The notes under the pieces were generated by a model. The model was given only the letters and a program-made list of their open reading frames with translations, did no database searches and was not told where the DNA came from. A program made the position numbers and the translations under genes. A stretch of DNA of 64,000 nucleotides from Phosphoribacter sp037046615. GTDB taxonomy: Bacteria; Actinomycetota; Actinomycetes; Actinomycetales; Dermatophilaceae. The DNA lies in assembly GCA_037046615.1 (NCBI GenBank), contig JBAOHD010000034.1, positions 1-64,000 on the forward strand, read 5' to 3'. Position 1 is the stretch's first letter. The number at the start of each line of letters is the position of its first letter. Below, in pieces: positions 1 through 9,848 of this stretch.

Positions 1-2305
1 CCAATCGCCAACACCACAATTTATTCCGCGATTTCTAGCCGAACTGCGCCGCCGCGACCCGCCCCGTCTCGTGGCCTTGCAGGCCCGCGCCGCCTACTGG
101 TATGCCGACCACCACATGCCGGAGGCGGCTGTCACCTTTTACGTGGCGGCCGGTCAGCTAACCGCCGCTGCCCACCTGGCCGAGGCCCAGGCCAAGAACC
201 TGTTCCGCGCCGGCCGGCACGTCACCTTGCGGCAGCGGCGCGAGCAGCGGCCGTGGCCGACCAGGTGCCGCGCCTCTACCTCTTCCTCGCTTCCGCGGAG
301 ACGATCTCGGCCACCTCGCTCAGGCCACCGCCGACCTAGACCAGGCCGTGGTCGGCTATCAGCAGCGGCCCAATGAGGCCGGCCGCATCGGTCTCATCGA
401 AGTTGATCTGCGCCGCAGTTTTCTGCTGTTCATTCAAGAAGGGCGGCACGACCAGGGGCGCCGCCGTCTGGCCGCGGGCGTGGTCGCCCCAGCCCCCCTG
501 CTGCTGCCCCTGGCCTCGCGGGCCATGGCCTTGCGCTACCTGGGGCTGGCGCCGACTCAAGGTCAACCAACGCGAGGGCCCGCCGAGGTGTCGCTCCTCT
601 CCGGCCCCTGCGCGGCAGTTGCTCGAAGGCACCGAGCACACCTACGACCTGGCCCTGCTGCTTTCTGACCTGGCCATGCTCTACCAGCAGCGCGGGCTGC
701 CCTCCAAAGCGGCGCTGGCCCAGCAGCAGGCCATTGGCCTCTTGCGCACCGCCGAGGCGGCCCTGCCGCTCGCCAATGTGCTCAACAATATGGGCATGGA
801 CCCTATATATGCTGGGCCAGTATGAAACGGCGCTCAGCACCTACGCCGAAGCCGTGCAGTGGGCACGGCGGGCCGGCAGCGCCACGGTAGAACGCCGAGT
901 TCGGGAAGGCCAGGCCAGCCCTCTTAGCCGACCTGGGCGAAACCGACCAGGCCGCCGCCCTCTACCAGCAAGCGTTGGCCCAGGCCCGAAGGCGCCGGCG
1001 AGCACGAACTGTTGGTTTACCTGGCGTGTGGTTTGGCGCGCCTCGATCGCCGCGCCGGCAACTATGCGGGCGCGCTCGAACGGCTGCGGCGCGCCACGCT
1101 CTACCTTGACGGCCGGCCTCTGAACTTGCCCATGACCCTTAATGCCGCTGGCCTCTTATGGCATTATCCAGTTCGAAATGGGCCGACACCGCCGAGGGGC
1201 GCGCCGCCTTGCTGGCCGTGAGCGCCGGGCAACCGGGCAGCCCCGCCCTGGTGGACCTGGCCCAGAGCCTATTCTATTTGGCCCTGGCCGAGTTTCGCCT
1301 GGGCGACGCCGCCGCGGCTGTCGAGGCCCTGGCGCAGGGCCTTCAGCGTGGCCGAGCGCATCGGCTACGACCAGATGCTGCTGCGCGAAGTGCCGCTGGC
1401 GCGCGATGTGCTCGAGCCGCTGCGCCACCACCCCACCTTGGGGGTCCGCATCTGCGCGCTGCTCACCCGGGCCGGCGCGCTCACCGGCCTGCGCCGCCGG
1501 CTCATTCCGCGCGCCGGCTCGCTCACCCTCGGCCGACCCGGCCCCCCGCCCACACCCCCGGCCTGGAGGTGCGCGCATGCTGGGCACCGCCCAGGCGTCC
1601 TGAAAGACGGGCTGGAAATTCCGCGCGCCGCCTGGGGTTCGCAGCGCCCGCGCGATCTGTTCTTCTACTTAATCGAGCGCATGCCGCTGTCGAAAGAGAC
1701 GGTCTTGGCCGCCTTCTGGCCCGAGACGCCTCAGAGCCGGGCCGTCGGCCAACCTGTACCAAACGCTCTACCGGCTGCGGCGCGCGCTCGACCGCGATGT
1801 GGTCGTGCTCGAAGCCGGCGAGTGCCGGCTGGCGCCCAACCTCGACCTGACCGTGGATGCCCGGCGCGGTTTGAGCAATTTGCCCGCCAGGCGCTCGGCC
1901 GCCGCGCCGGGCGACCTGCGGCGCATGGGAAGGTATGCGCTGGCCGCGGCGACCGGGGCTCTATCAGGGCGACTACCTGCCCGAAGTCGACACTCCGTGG
2001 GCAGAGCTGCCCGCCGGCAGACCTTGAGAGCCCTGCGCCTGCAAGGTGGTTGGCACCTATACCGACGAATTGCTGCGCTTCACCCGCTACGCCGAGGCCG
2101 CGCTCCATTCTGGCCGAGGCCCTGACGGCCGAGCCCTTGCACTGACGCTAGCTCCACAGCCGCATGTTGATCTGCCTGGCCGCCATCGGGCCGCCGCCAC
2201 GAGGTGGTCGATCACGATCGCCGCTACCGCGAATTGCTCCGCAACGAGTTGGGGCTAGACCCGCCGAGTGAAATCCGGCAGCTGTACGCCCGCCTGATCA
2301 TCTAG
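1..2305 (+). CDS. BTAD/SARP-type transcriptional activator with TPR region, 5'-truncated and frameshifted
   Basis: The left edge cuts this gene. The visible start resembles the middle of MalT/LuxR-like activators (an 'AAYWYADHHMPEAAVTFYVAAGQ' type helix pair), followed by TPR-like helices to about 1350. Around 1600-1850 a winged-helix segment reads LKDGLEIPRAAWGSQRPRD, then FYLIERMPLSKETVLAAFWP and LYQTLYRLRRALDRD. These match the DNA-binding part of SARP/BTAD activators. The C-terminal BTAD helices (GDYLPEVDTPW, YRELLRNELGLDPPSEIRQ) run to a TAG at 2303. The reading frame changes at least eight times, yet the domain order stays intact, so I read the breaks as sequencing indels. The product would be a cytosolic regulator; its target is unknown, though the small-peptide cluster lies just downstream. 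Confidence 0.75.
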
Positions 2306-2326
2306 GCGCGGTCGAGCGCCCTCCCC

Positions 2327-2365
2327 GCCCGTTTGGCCAAAAAACCCGGCCAAACGGGCTTTTTT
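2327..2365 (+). terminator. Rho-independent terminator
   Basis: A perfect 12-bp stem (GCCCGTTTGGCC / GGCCAAACGGGC) with an AAAAAACCC-type loop is followed directly by six T residues. It closes the BTAD activator gene and separates it from the peptide cluster. Confidence 0.9.
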
Positions 2366-2446
2366 GTGCCTGTGAGGGGTTTCGTCGAGGTCCCCCGGGC
2401 CATTGTCTAGGCATCAAGCCGCAAGCCGACACCTGGAGAAACCAAC

Positions 2447-2635
2447 ATGACACTCACCAACGCCCTCAACACCGTCACCGTCAAGCTGTCGGTGTGGTCC
2501 GCCCAGAACCCTGTGGCCGCGCGCGCCATCATGCTGACCGTGCCCTTCTTGGCGGCCGCGGTGGCTGCCTTGGTCACCCGCCAGCCCGTGTTTGCCTGCC
2601 CCGGCGTCTCCGGCGGCGGCTGCGGCGGCGGCTAG
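2447..2635 (+). CDS. Small membrane peptide with Cys/Gly-rich tail (possible peptide precursor)
   Basis: This is a 62-residue ORF with an ATG and a GGAGA ribosome site seven bases upstream. Residues about 27-43 are a hydrophobic segment (IMLTVPFLAAAVAALV). After it comes a short exported-looking tail, FACPGVSGGGCGGG, with cysteines at 51 and 59. I do not recognise a family. A short leader, a membrane or signal-like helix and a compact Cys/Gly tail would suit a processed peptide or a small secreted product. Its neighbour at 2807 resembles an NHLP-clan RiPP precursor, which raises that possibility. The ORF is uninterrupted, unlike most long genes nearby, but it is short. No modification enzyme is visible in the window. 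Confidence 0.55.
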   Translation: MTLTNALNTVTVKLSVWSAQNPVAARAIMLTVPFLAAAVAALVTRQPVFACPGVSGGGCGGG

Positions 2636-2806
2636 TTTTGGCGGTTTGGTAAGCGTCTCACCTGGAGCTTTTATCGCGGCGGGTCGCTCAGAAGGGGGAG
2701 ACCGCCCGCATCTCGCTCCGCCCGTGAACAGGCGACTGTGGCGCAAACGGACGTCGTTGGACAGTCGCCAGTTCACCGGCGGTGGTTTGGTAGAGGGGAT
2801 TGTCGC

Positions 2807-3113
2807 ATGTCAATTCGTGGACTAAATGAAGTGGTGGGCAAGGCCTGTATCAGCGATAGCTTTCGGGCTGGGCTGTTCAACGGCCAGCGGACCGAGATGC
2901 TGCGCCAGTTCGCCGACAAGCTCGACAGTGACGAGCAGCAAGCCCTCCTCGAACATTGAGGCCGAGGTGTTGGCCGACTTCGCCGCCGCTGTTGAGCAGT
3001 TGATTGCTCAGCGCACTGCTCGACGCACTGCGGCGCCGGCCGAACCGGCGGCGCTGCCCGTGGGGAGCTGGCCCAGCCTCATGGGCCACACCGCCCTCTA
3101 CCAGCATGGGTAG
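2807..3113 (+). CDS. NHLP-clan (Os1348-like) RiPP-precursor-like protein, one frameshift
   Basis: ATG follows an AGAGGGG ribosome site. The N-terminal part reads MSIRGLNEVVGKACISDSFR, then LDSDEQQALLE. After a one-base break near 2945-2955 it continues IEAEVLADFAAAVEQLIAQ. The order 'LNxVxGKAxxDxxFRxxL ... D/E-E-x-x-A-L ... IEAxxLxxFA' is the pattern of the nitrile-hydratase-like leader (NHLP) clan, best matching the Os1348/Franean1_4349-like RiPP precursor families known from Chloroflexota and actinobacteria. The tail (about residues 85-100, LPVGSWPSLMGHTALYQHG) would be the core. About 100 residues in total. The frame is restored if the C in GAACATTGAG is removed, which suggests an indel error. 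The modification enzymes are not in this window, so the product type cannot be stated. Confidence 0.65.
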
Positions 3114-3147
3114 CGGTCGCGTAGCATTTACCAACGCACCTTTTCAT

Positions 3148-3182
3148 CACCTGGCCCGCCGGCACCAATGGCGGGCCAGGTG
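3148..3182 (+). terminator. Strong hairpin, likely terminator of the peptide cluster
   Basis: A 13-bp perfect stem (CACCTGGCCCGCC / GGCGGGCCAGGTG) encloses a nine-base loop, 35 bases after the stop at 3113 and before the next gene at 3210. There is no clear T-run, so termination efficiency is uncertain. Confidence 0.55.
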
Positions 3183-3209
3183 TCTGCGCTTAAGGCGTAT
3201 TAGTTCGGT

Positions 3210-3690
3210 ATGGCTTTAGCCTCGCTTACATTTCTGTGTGACTGTCTTGCTACGGCTCTGTGTGCGCACTACGGCGTTTCGCGGCTTCCGGTGCCCGTGC
3301 GCGACATGCTGCTCAATCCGCCGCCCGACTTGCGCCACGATCTGAGCCTGACCGAGGTCGGTTTTGGCGAAGCCATTTGGCTGCGCCTGCTGGGCGGGCA
3401 AGGCTCGGTGTTTGCCAATAGCGACCTGCCGGAGCCCGAGCGCCGTTACCACATGGCCGGCGCGCTGTTTACGGCCCTGTGCGCCACCGCCGGCGGCCGT
3501 GCCGTGGGGCTGCCGCCGGTGCCCAACGACGAGATGAAGGCCCAAATGGATCTGTTCGCCCGCCGGCTGCTGCATGGCGCCGCACCTGCTGCCCGACGGT
3601 TGGCAGGGCATGCCCCCGGCCGGCTTGGCCCAGTTGTGCGGCGTGCCGGAGAGCGTGGCCGAAACACACATCGCCCAACACGCCGCCTAG
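3210..3690 (+). CDS. ImmA/IrrE-like protein lacking the HExxH zinc motif, one frameshift
   Basis: The first about 122 residues read in one frame, then the ORF shifts near 3570-3580 and continues as MAPHLLPDGWQGM and LAQLCGVPESVAETHIAQH to a TAG at 3688. The arrangement 'SDLPEPERRYHMAGALFTAL ... FARRLLMAPHLL ... LAQLCGVPESVA' follows the ImmA/IrrE (DUF955) peptidase fold, where ERR is normally followed by an HExxH helix and later by 'FAAxLLMP' and 'LAxxFGVS'. Here the helix reads YHMAGALF (about 80-87), so the zinc ligands and catalytic Glu are absent. It is probably a non-catalytic relative acting in regulation or protein interaction. It follows the peptide genes on the same strand. The family assignment is an inference from pattern, without a search. 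Confidence 0.5.
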
Positions 3691-3788
3691 TCCCGCGCGG
3701 CGTGCGGCGCGCTCCAGCTTCTGTCCCAACCCAGCGCCCCGGTTCTCACCCGCGCCAGACCGGCGGCTCGGTGTGATATCATCCCTGC

Positions 3789-6303
3789 ATGTCAGAATCC
3801 ACCGGCTCTGAAGGTCAACGCGGCCGGCGTTTGGGCCGCGCGCCCCGCCTGCCGCTCGGCTATGTGCTAGTCCTGGTGGTGTTCGCCTGCCTGGCCGGTG
3901 CGGGCGGCGCGGCCGTGCTCTTGCGGCTGGGGCGCTTGCCCACGGTGCCGTTCATAGACCCTAGCGCCACCCCCACCGCCACCGTCCCGCCCACCCTCAC
4001 ACCCAGCGCCACCCCCTCGCCCTCGCCCACCCCCACCGCCACCCCCATCCCGCCCGCTCGCATTACCGCCGGTGACCATGCCCTGGCCGCCGGCGATTGG
4101 CCGCGCGCCCTGGCCGAATACGCGGCGGTGCTCGCCGGCACCGACGACGACGCCCTGCTCGCCGCCGCCCAACTCGGCCTCGGCCTGGCCCACCTCAATG
4201 CCGGCGACTCCGCCGCTGCCATCGACTCGCTCACCACTTTCATCACCGCCGAACCCGCTTCGCCCAGCGCGCCCGAAGCCCAGTTCATCCTCGGCGACGC
4301 CTACCGCGCCGCCGGCGAGTGGGCCGCCGCCCTGACCGCCTACGACGCCTATCTGGCGGCGCGCCCTGACGCGCTTGACGCCTACGTCCAGGCCGCCCGC
4401 GCCCAGGCCGCCATCGCGCTGGGCGACTACGACACCGCCGTGGCCGCACTCCAGGCCGCCATCGCTGCGCCGCGCCAGGGCGACCCGTTCGATTTGCAGG
4501 AGCAGTTGGCCGAGGTCTACGGCACGCGGGGCGACCTGCCCGCCGCCGTCGCCGCGTACGATGAGGTCTATCGCACCACCGACCAGAATTGGCGGAAGGC
4601 GCGTGTGGCCGTCAAAGCCGGGCAATTGCTCTACGCCGACGGCCAGACCGACGCCGCCTATGCCAAGTTCCTCGACGCCGTCGACAACTACCCCGAGGCC
4701 CCCGGCACGTTCGACGGCTTGCTCATCCTGGTCAACGATGGCGTGCCGGTCAGCGACCTGCAGCGCGGCCTCACCAACTACTACGCCGCCAACTACGAGC
4801 CCGCCCGCGACGCCCTGCTGCGTTACCGCGTGAGCTTTGCCGCCGGGGTCGCAGACACCAGCGCCCCCGGCGACGCCACCGCGCTCTATCACCTCGGCCT
4901 CACCTACGCCGCGCTCGATGACGCGCCCGCCGCCATCACCGCCTGGCAAGAGTTGGTCGCCACCTACCCCGGCGACAGCCTGTGGACCAAGGCCTACTTC
5001 CAGATCGCCTACATTCAGGCCTACCCCGACGACGTGGCCACCTTCACCGCCTTCGTCGCCGCCGCGCCCGAGTCGCCCGACGCGCCCAACTGCCCTCTTC
5101 ACCGCCGCCCGCCTGCGCGAGCGCAACAGCGACTTCGCCCGGCGCGGTGGCGCTGTGGAACCGCCTCGCCGAGGAATACCCCACCGCCGCCGAGGCCCCC
5201 GACGCCGCCATGCAGGCCGGGCTGGTGCTCTACCGCAACGCCGACTACGGCGCGGCCGGCATCCGCTTTGAGCTGGCCCGCACCCTGGCCGCCGACCCCT
5301 GGCGACCAGGCCCGCGCCGAGCTGTGGATCGGCAAGGTGAAGGAGACAATTGGGCGACGCTGACGGCGCTGCAGGCCGCCTGGACCGCCGCCGCCGGGCT
5401 GGGGCCGCACGGCTACTACGCCCTGCGCGCTCAGCAGCTGCTGGACGATCAGGCCCCCTTCTGGCCGCCCGCGACGCTACAGCTTCAGCTTCGACGAGGC
5501 CCAGGAGCGCGCCGAAGCCGAGGCCTGGCTGCGCGCCACGTTCCCGCTGGCGCAGAGCATTGAGAACCTCAGCGAGCTGCAGCCCGGCGTGTGGCAAGAG
5601 CCGCGCTTCGTGCGCGGCGCGGCGCTATGGAAGGTCGGCCGCCTGCAAGAGGCCCACGCCGAGTTCGACTCGCTGCGGCCTGGCCCTCAGCGGCGACCCG
5701 CTGGCCACCTGGCAGCTGGCCGTTTACTTTCACGATCTGGGCGTCTACGACCTCGCCATCCGCGCCGCGCGCCAGGTGGTCGACCTGGCCGGCGTGGCCG
5801 ACAGCCTGCAGGTGCCGGTCTACATTCTGCGCCTGCGCTACCCCGCCGCCTACAGCGCCCTGGTGGTCAACGCCGCCAACACCTACGCCGTGCATCCGTT
5901 TGTCGATGTACGCCAAGATGCGCATCGAGAGCTTCTTCTGGAAGTACGCCTACTCGGTCGCCGACGCGCGCGGGCTCAACCAGTTCATCCCCACCACCGC
6001 CGACGATGTCGCCAACCAACTGGGCCTGACCGACTTCGTCTACGACGACCTCTTCCGCCCGGCGGTCTCCATCCCCATGGGGCGCGTATTACCTCAACTA
6101 CATCGCCGAGCAGACCGGCGGCGGGCCGGAGGCCGATGCTGGCCGGTTATTACGCCGGCCCCGCCAACGCCGGCGTCTGGCTCGACCTGGCCAAGGGCGA
6201 TGTCGACCTGTTCGTCGAAGTCATCCGCCTGCCCGACGCCAAGGGCTACGTCACCACCACCTTCGAGTACTTCGAAGAGTACCGCGTCCTCTACGGCCAG
6301 TAG
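3789..6303 (+). CDS. Membrane-anchored TPR lytic transglycosylase (SLT family), frameshifted
   Basis: The protein begins with a cytoplasmic stretch, one membrane helix (residues about 24-46, YVLVLVVFACLAGAGGAAVLL) and a Pro/Thr-rich linker. Then come about ten TPR-like repeats (for example AAGDWPRALAEYAAVLAG), reaching about nucleotide 5800. The C-terminal SLT domain shows the catalytic RIES motif near 5925, then GLNQFIPTTADDVA, LFRPAVSIPMG, GYYAGPANAGVW and a closing YFEEYRVLYGQ. This matches soluble lytic transglycosylases that cleave peptidoglycan between MurNAc and GlcNAc. The TPR solenoid with C-terminal SLT is the Slt70-like layout. At least seven frame changes interrupt it. A terminator follows at 6324. 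Confidence 0.85.
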
Positions 6304-6323
6304 CGCCGGCCGGGGCTTAAACC

Positions 6324-6365
6324 AAACGCGGGCCGGTCAACTCACATTGACCGGCCCGCGTTTTT
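6324..6365 (+). terminator. Terminator between convergent genes
   Basis: The stem ACGCGGGCCGGTCAA / TTGACCGGCCCGCGT has a six-base loop and is followed by TTTTT. It lies between the transglycosylase (ending 6303) and the reverse-strand solute-binding protein (ending 6384) and may serve both. Confidence 0.9.
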
Positions 6366-6383
6366 CGTCGCTCAGGCTTCGCC

Positions 6384-8130
6384 TTAGGGCGTGGGCGTCG
6401 CCGTGGCCGGCGGGCTGTTCCACGATCACCCGCCGCGCCACCACCGACCACTGCGCCAGCGTGTTCAGCCGGTCGCTCGCCTCAATCAGGTGGCCCCACC
6501 TGCACCCCGGCCACGCTGGTATCGACCGCGTAGTTATACACCGGGTAAAACAGCAGCAGCGCCGGCGTCTGGTCGGCAAACCGGCTTTGGAACTGGTAAT
6601 ACAGCCGCGCCCGCGCCGCCAGGTCGCTCGTAATCCGCGCCTGCTCCAGCAGTTCGCTGATCACGCGGTCATTCAACCCGCCGTAGTTCTGCCCGCTCTC
6701 CACCTGTGTTTCGTGCCACATCGGGTAGGGGTCCGGGTCGGGCGTGCCGGCCAGGTTCAGGTCAACCAAGAGCGCGTCGAACGTGCGCGGCCGGGGGGTC
6801 AAGTAGCCGTCGCGAATGGTGCTGGGGTCAACCGGGTTCAGCGTCACCACCACGCCCAACTGCGCCCAGGTGGCGCGCGCCGCTTCGGCCAGCGCCAGGT
6901 GCAGGTCGTCGTTGGGCGTCGTCAGCGTGAAGCGCAGCTCAATCTCGCCCTTGCGCCGCACATACCCCGTCCGACCCCGGCGACGCGCCATCGGGGATGA
7001 CCCACCCGGCGCTGTCGAGCAGCCGCGCCGCCGCCGCCGGGTCATACTCCACTTGACGGCAGCGTGGGGTTGTAGGCCCACGAGCCCGGCAGCACCGGCG
7101 AGTTCGCCAGCACCGCCTGCCCGTTCAAGCAGCTGGTCGACCATCTGCGAGCGGTTCAGCCCGCGCAGCGAGCGCCTGGCGCACCTTCTTGTCTTGGAAG
7201 AAGGGCAGTTCGTCGCTCTGCAAGTTGAGATAGATCAGGCTGTATTCGGGCAGCAGGCTGGTATACAGCGCCCAACTGCTCCGTTTGCAGCGCCTGGCTC
7301 AGGTGGGCCGCGTCGATCCGGCTGATGCCCAGCACCTCGCCCGCGCGTGTAGCCCGCCAGCGCCGCCGCCACATCGGGGTAGAACCGGAAGGCCACATCG
7401 TTCAGCAGCGGCGCCGCGCCGTAGTAGTCCGGCAAACGCCGTCAGCCGCACGCCGTTCACCTGGCCGTCTTCGCCGGTCAGCGCCACAAACCGGAACGGC
7501 CCCGACCCCACCGGCGCCGTGGTTGAAGCCGGCCGCGCCCAACTGCGCCGCCGGCACCGTGCCCAGCAGGTGCTGCCGGCAGCAGGCCAAAGGTGGTGTA
7601 GTCCAAGAAGGGCGCAAACGGCTCCGGCAGGGTTACGGTGAAGGTCTGGTCGTTCACCACCGCCAGCGTCAGCGCCTGCCACAGCCGCGCCAGCTCCGGC
7701 GCGCCGTCGAAGGCGGCGTCTTGCAGCAGGCCGACGGTGAAGGCCACATCGGCGCTGGTCACCGGCTGGCCGTCGTGCCACACGGGCGTCGGCCCGCAGC
7801 ACAAACGTGTAGGTCAGGCCGTCTTCCGACACAATCCAGTTGGCCAGGTCCGGCTGCGGCCGGCCGTAGGCGTCAAAGCGCGTCAGCCCGCTGAAGATCA
7901 GCCGGTCGATGTCGCGGTCAACGGGATTGTTGTAGTCCAGCAGGGGGTTGAGGCGGCGCGGCAGCCCGATGAGGGCCTCGGTATACACGCCGCCGCGCAC
8001 CGGCTCGGCGGTGACGACGATGCCTGCCGCCGTCGCCACCGCCGCCGGTCTGCGTCTTGCCGTTCAGCAGGCTGCCGACCAACAGCATCCCGAGAATGGC
8101 GATGAGGAGCTGCCAACGAAGGTGGCGCAT
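6384..8130 (-). CDS. ABC transporter solute-binding protein, family 5 (oligopeptide/nickel type), frameshifted
   Basis: Reading from 8130 down, the product starts MRHLRWQLLIAILGMLLVGS, an export signal or membrane anchor. It continues with GGVYTEALIGLPRRLNPLLD and IDRLIFSGLTRFDAYGRPQP, then DGLTYTFVLRADARVWHDGQ and PVTSADVAFTVGLLQD. These are the signature blocks of SBP_bac_5 proteins. Later segments (AEAARATWAQLGVVVTLNPV, LLEQARITSDLAARARLYYQ) complete the C-terminal lobe. The end is best read as VEQPATATPTP with TAA at 6384-6386. It would capture peptides or a related substrate outside the membrane; no permease gene is adjacent. Around eight frame changes are present. SecG lies directly upstream with a terminator between. 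Confidence 0.8.
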
Positions 8131-8136
8131 GGCGAC

Positions 8137-8183
8137 AAAAGGGGTGTTCAGCCGGGCCGCGCGGTGGGCCGAGCGAACACCCC
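8137..8183 (-). terminator. Terminator downstream of secG
   Basis: On the reverse strand GGGGTGTTC...GAACACCCC forms a nine-bp outer stem with further GC pairing inside, followed by TTTT. It separates secG from the solute-binding protein gene starting at 8130. Confidence 0.7.
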
Positions 8184-8202
8184 AATAGGTTTCCAGGCCC
8201 GG

Positions 8203-8414
8203 CTAGCTCAAGATGACGTTAATGATAGCGACCATGAAGAAGCTGATGGCCAGGCCGATGGTGATGAAGAACAGCGTGCGCTCCACGCCGCGGCGGGCGC
8301 GGAACACGCCGCCGGTGTCACCACCCGGACAAGCCGCCCAGTCCCCGCCGACTTCGATTGCAGGATGATCGCGGCGATCATGGCGATGGACAGAATGATC
8401 TGCGCCACAGACAA
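8203..8414 (-). CDS. secG: Preprotein translocase subunit SecG, frameshifted
   Basis: The sequence LSVAQIILSIAMIAAIILQS is followed by KSAGTG, then (after a break near 8330) a segment consistent with GGDTGGVF and RARRGVERTLFFITIGLAIS with FFMVAIINVILS. This is the two-helix SecG layout with the central Gly-rich loop and an RRGxE motif; about 70 residues is the normal size. SecG assists SecYEG in moving proteins across the cytoplasmic membrane. The start is uncertain: TTG at 8414 is used here, while an AGGAGGT sequence lies about 20 bases upstream, so a lost base near the start is possible. A TATAAT box sits upstream at 8465-8470. Confidence 0.8.
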
Positions 8415-8464
8415 GTAATCAGTTAGTTGCGCGTAGCACCTCCTAAACCGGTCAAGCGGTCGTG

Positions 8465-8470
8465 ATTATA
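8465..8470 (-). promoter_or_regulatory. -10 promoter element upstream of secG
   Basis: A perfect TATAAT on the reverse strand lies about 50 bases before the secG start. A weak TGGACA lies about 19 bases further upstream as a possible -35 element. Confidence 0.55.
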
Positions 8471-8782
8471 ACACGGCCAACCGCCGCGCTGTCCAGCCCG
8501 CCCGCGCCGCACATTATGTAATGTCAGCCAACGGCCCCCGCCAGTCTCACCCTAGCACACACCCGGCCGCGCCCCGCCCAACTCGTCACCGGCTGCTGCC
8601 CGCTCGCTCCCCTGCGGGTGGCCTGGCCTCGGCCGGGATTGCGCAGTCAGAAGCGTGCGCCCCGGCGGTGACCGCCTGGGCGCACGCCTGCCTTGTTTGG
8701 CTCCATGCCGCGGTCGGGCTGGCCTGGGCCCTTCCCCGCGTCCCTGGCCGCTTTTGCCATCCCCTCCGGCCCCCCGCCGCTG
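8471..8782. other. Gap between secG promoter and terC
   Basis: I see no convincing gene here; the long forward ORF crossing it is opposite terC and lacks any family pattern. The stretch contains a palindrome, ACATTA-TG-TAATGT (8511-8524), and the hairpin listed at 8653. Confidence 0.5.
8653..8687 (-). terminator. Hairpin downstream of terC
   Basis: GCGTGCGCCC...GGGCGCACGC gives a ten-bp stem with an inner GGCGGT/ACCGCC stem. On the reverse strand it is followed by TTCT only, so it is a weak terminator candidate about 95 bases past the terC stop. Confidence 0.45.
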
Positions 8783-9651
8783 CTAGCGCTTGGCCTTCTT
8801 CTTACTCTTGTTCACCGGCCGCACCTCCTTGCGCGCCGCCGCGCCGGCCGCCACAACCACCGGCGGGTTGCCCCCCGCCCCGGCCGGCGCCGCCACATAC
8901 GGCTCATGCAGGTGCACCACCGGCGTCTTGGGCTTGCGCGCGCGGATGTTCAGCAGTTCCACGAACACCGAGAAGCCCATGGCGAAGTAGATGTAGCCCT
9001 TCGGGATGTGGATGTGTCGAGCGCTCTCGGCGATCAGCGTGGTGCCGATCAGCAGCAGGAAGCTCAAGGCCAGCATCTTCGATCGGTCGGGTGCTCGCTC
9101 GACGAACGCTGCTGATCGGGCCCGGCGAAGACCATCATGATCGCCGACCGCGATCAATCGACCGCGGCGATCATCACGCCACACTGTCGTCGGCCATGCC
9201 CACGGCGGTGATCACCGAGTCGAGCGAGAAGACCACGTCGAGCAGCACGATCTGCACGAGCACGCTGCGCAAACGACGCCGCCGACCTTCGTGCCGGCGT
9301 GGCCCGTGTCGCCCTCCAGACCGCTCGTGGATTTCGTGCGTGCTCTTCGCCGAGCAGGAACAGGCCGCCGGCCAGCAGGATCAGGTCGCGCCCGCTCGAG
9401 ATCACATCGGCCAGGCTTCGGGACAGCAGCTGGCTTCCGAGCCGCACGATCCAGCTAATCGACAGCAGCAGCAAAATGCGCGTCACCAGCGCCAGCAGCA
9501 GGCCGGTCTGGCGCGCGCGGCCTTGCTGCTCAGCCGGCAGCTTGCCCGCCAAAATCGAGATGAAGATCACGTTGTCCACGCCCAGCACCACCTCCAGGGC
9601 GGTCAGCGTTACCAACGCACTCCATACTTTAGGGTCGGTCAGCCAATCCAT
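8783..9651 (-). CDS. TerC family integral membrane protein, frameshifted
   Basis: ATG at 9651 follows an AAAGGA site. The product begins MDWLTDPKVWSALVTLTALE and VVLGVDNVIFISILAGKLPA. This matches the first TerC helix with its conserved LGxDN motif. The second half contains a repeated 'SVITAVGMAD' type motif in broken frames, then ESARHIHIPKGYIYFAMGFS. The tail is Lys/Arg-rich (KSKKKAKR). TerC proteins are multi-helix membrane proteins linked to metal handling, including Mn export coupled to the Sec pathway, and to tellurite resistance. Nearby are another cation exchanger (9849-10954) and secG. Frame changes cluster at 9100-9340. Confidence 0.85.
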
Positions 9652-9848
9652 GCGGGAGTATCCTTTCTGATGTCCGAAGCCCGGCCGGCGGCTAAGCCGC
9701 GCCGCCCCTCGGCGAGGGAAGGGTAGCGACAAACACTCAACCCGGCGCAGTCACGCCGCCGGCTGGCGCAATTTTAACGTCTGGTGGGCCGGCCAGTGGC
9801 CGACATTTGGCTGACAATCGGGCCGGGCCGTGGGCCTTCGGCCGCCGG

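Noticed and set aside
3867..5597. 576-codon reverse ORF rich in Gly/Gln
   Set aside because: It lies opposite the TPR transglycosylase, and its low-complexity composition mirrors the Ala/Pro-rich sense strand.
8521..9726. 401-codon forward ORF opposite terC
   Set aside because: terC motifs are on the reverse strand; the forward product is Pro/Arg/Ser-rich and shows no family pattern.
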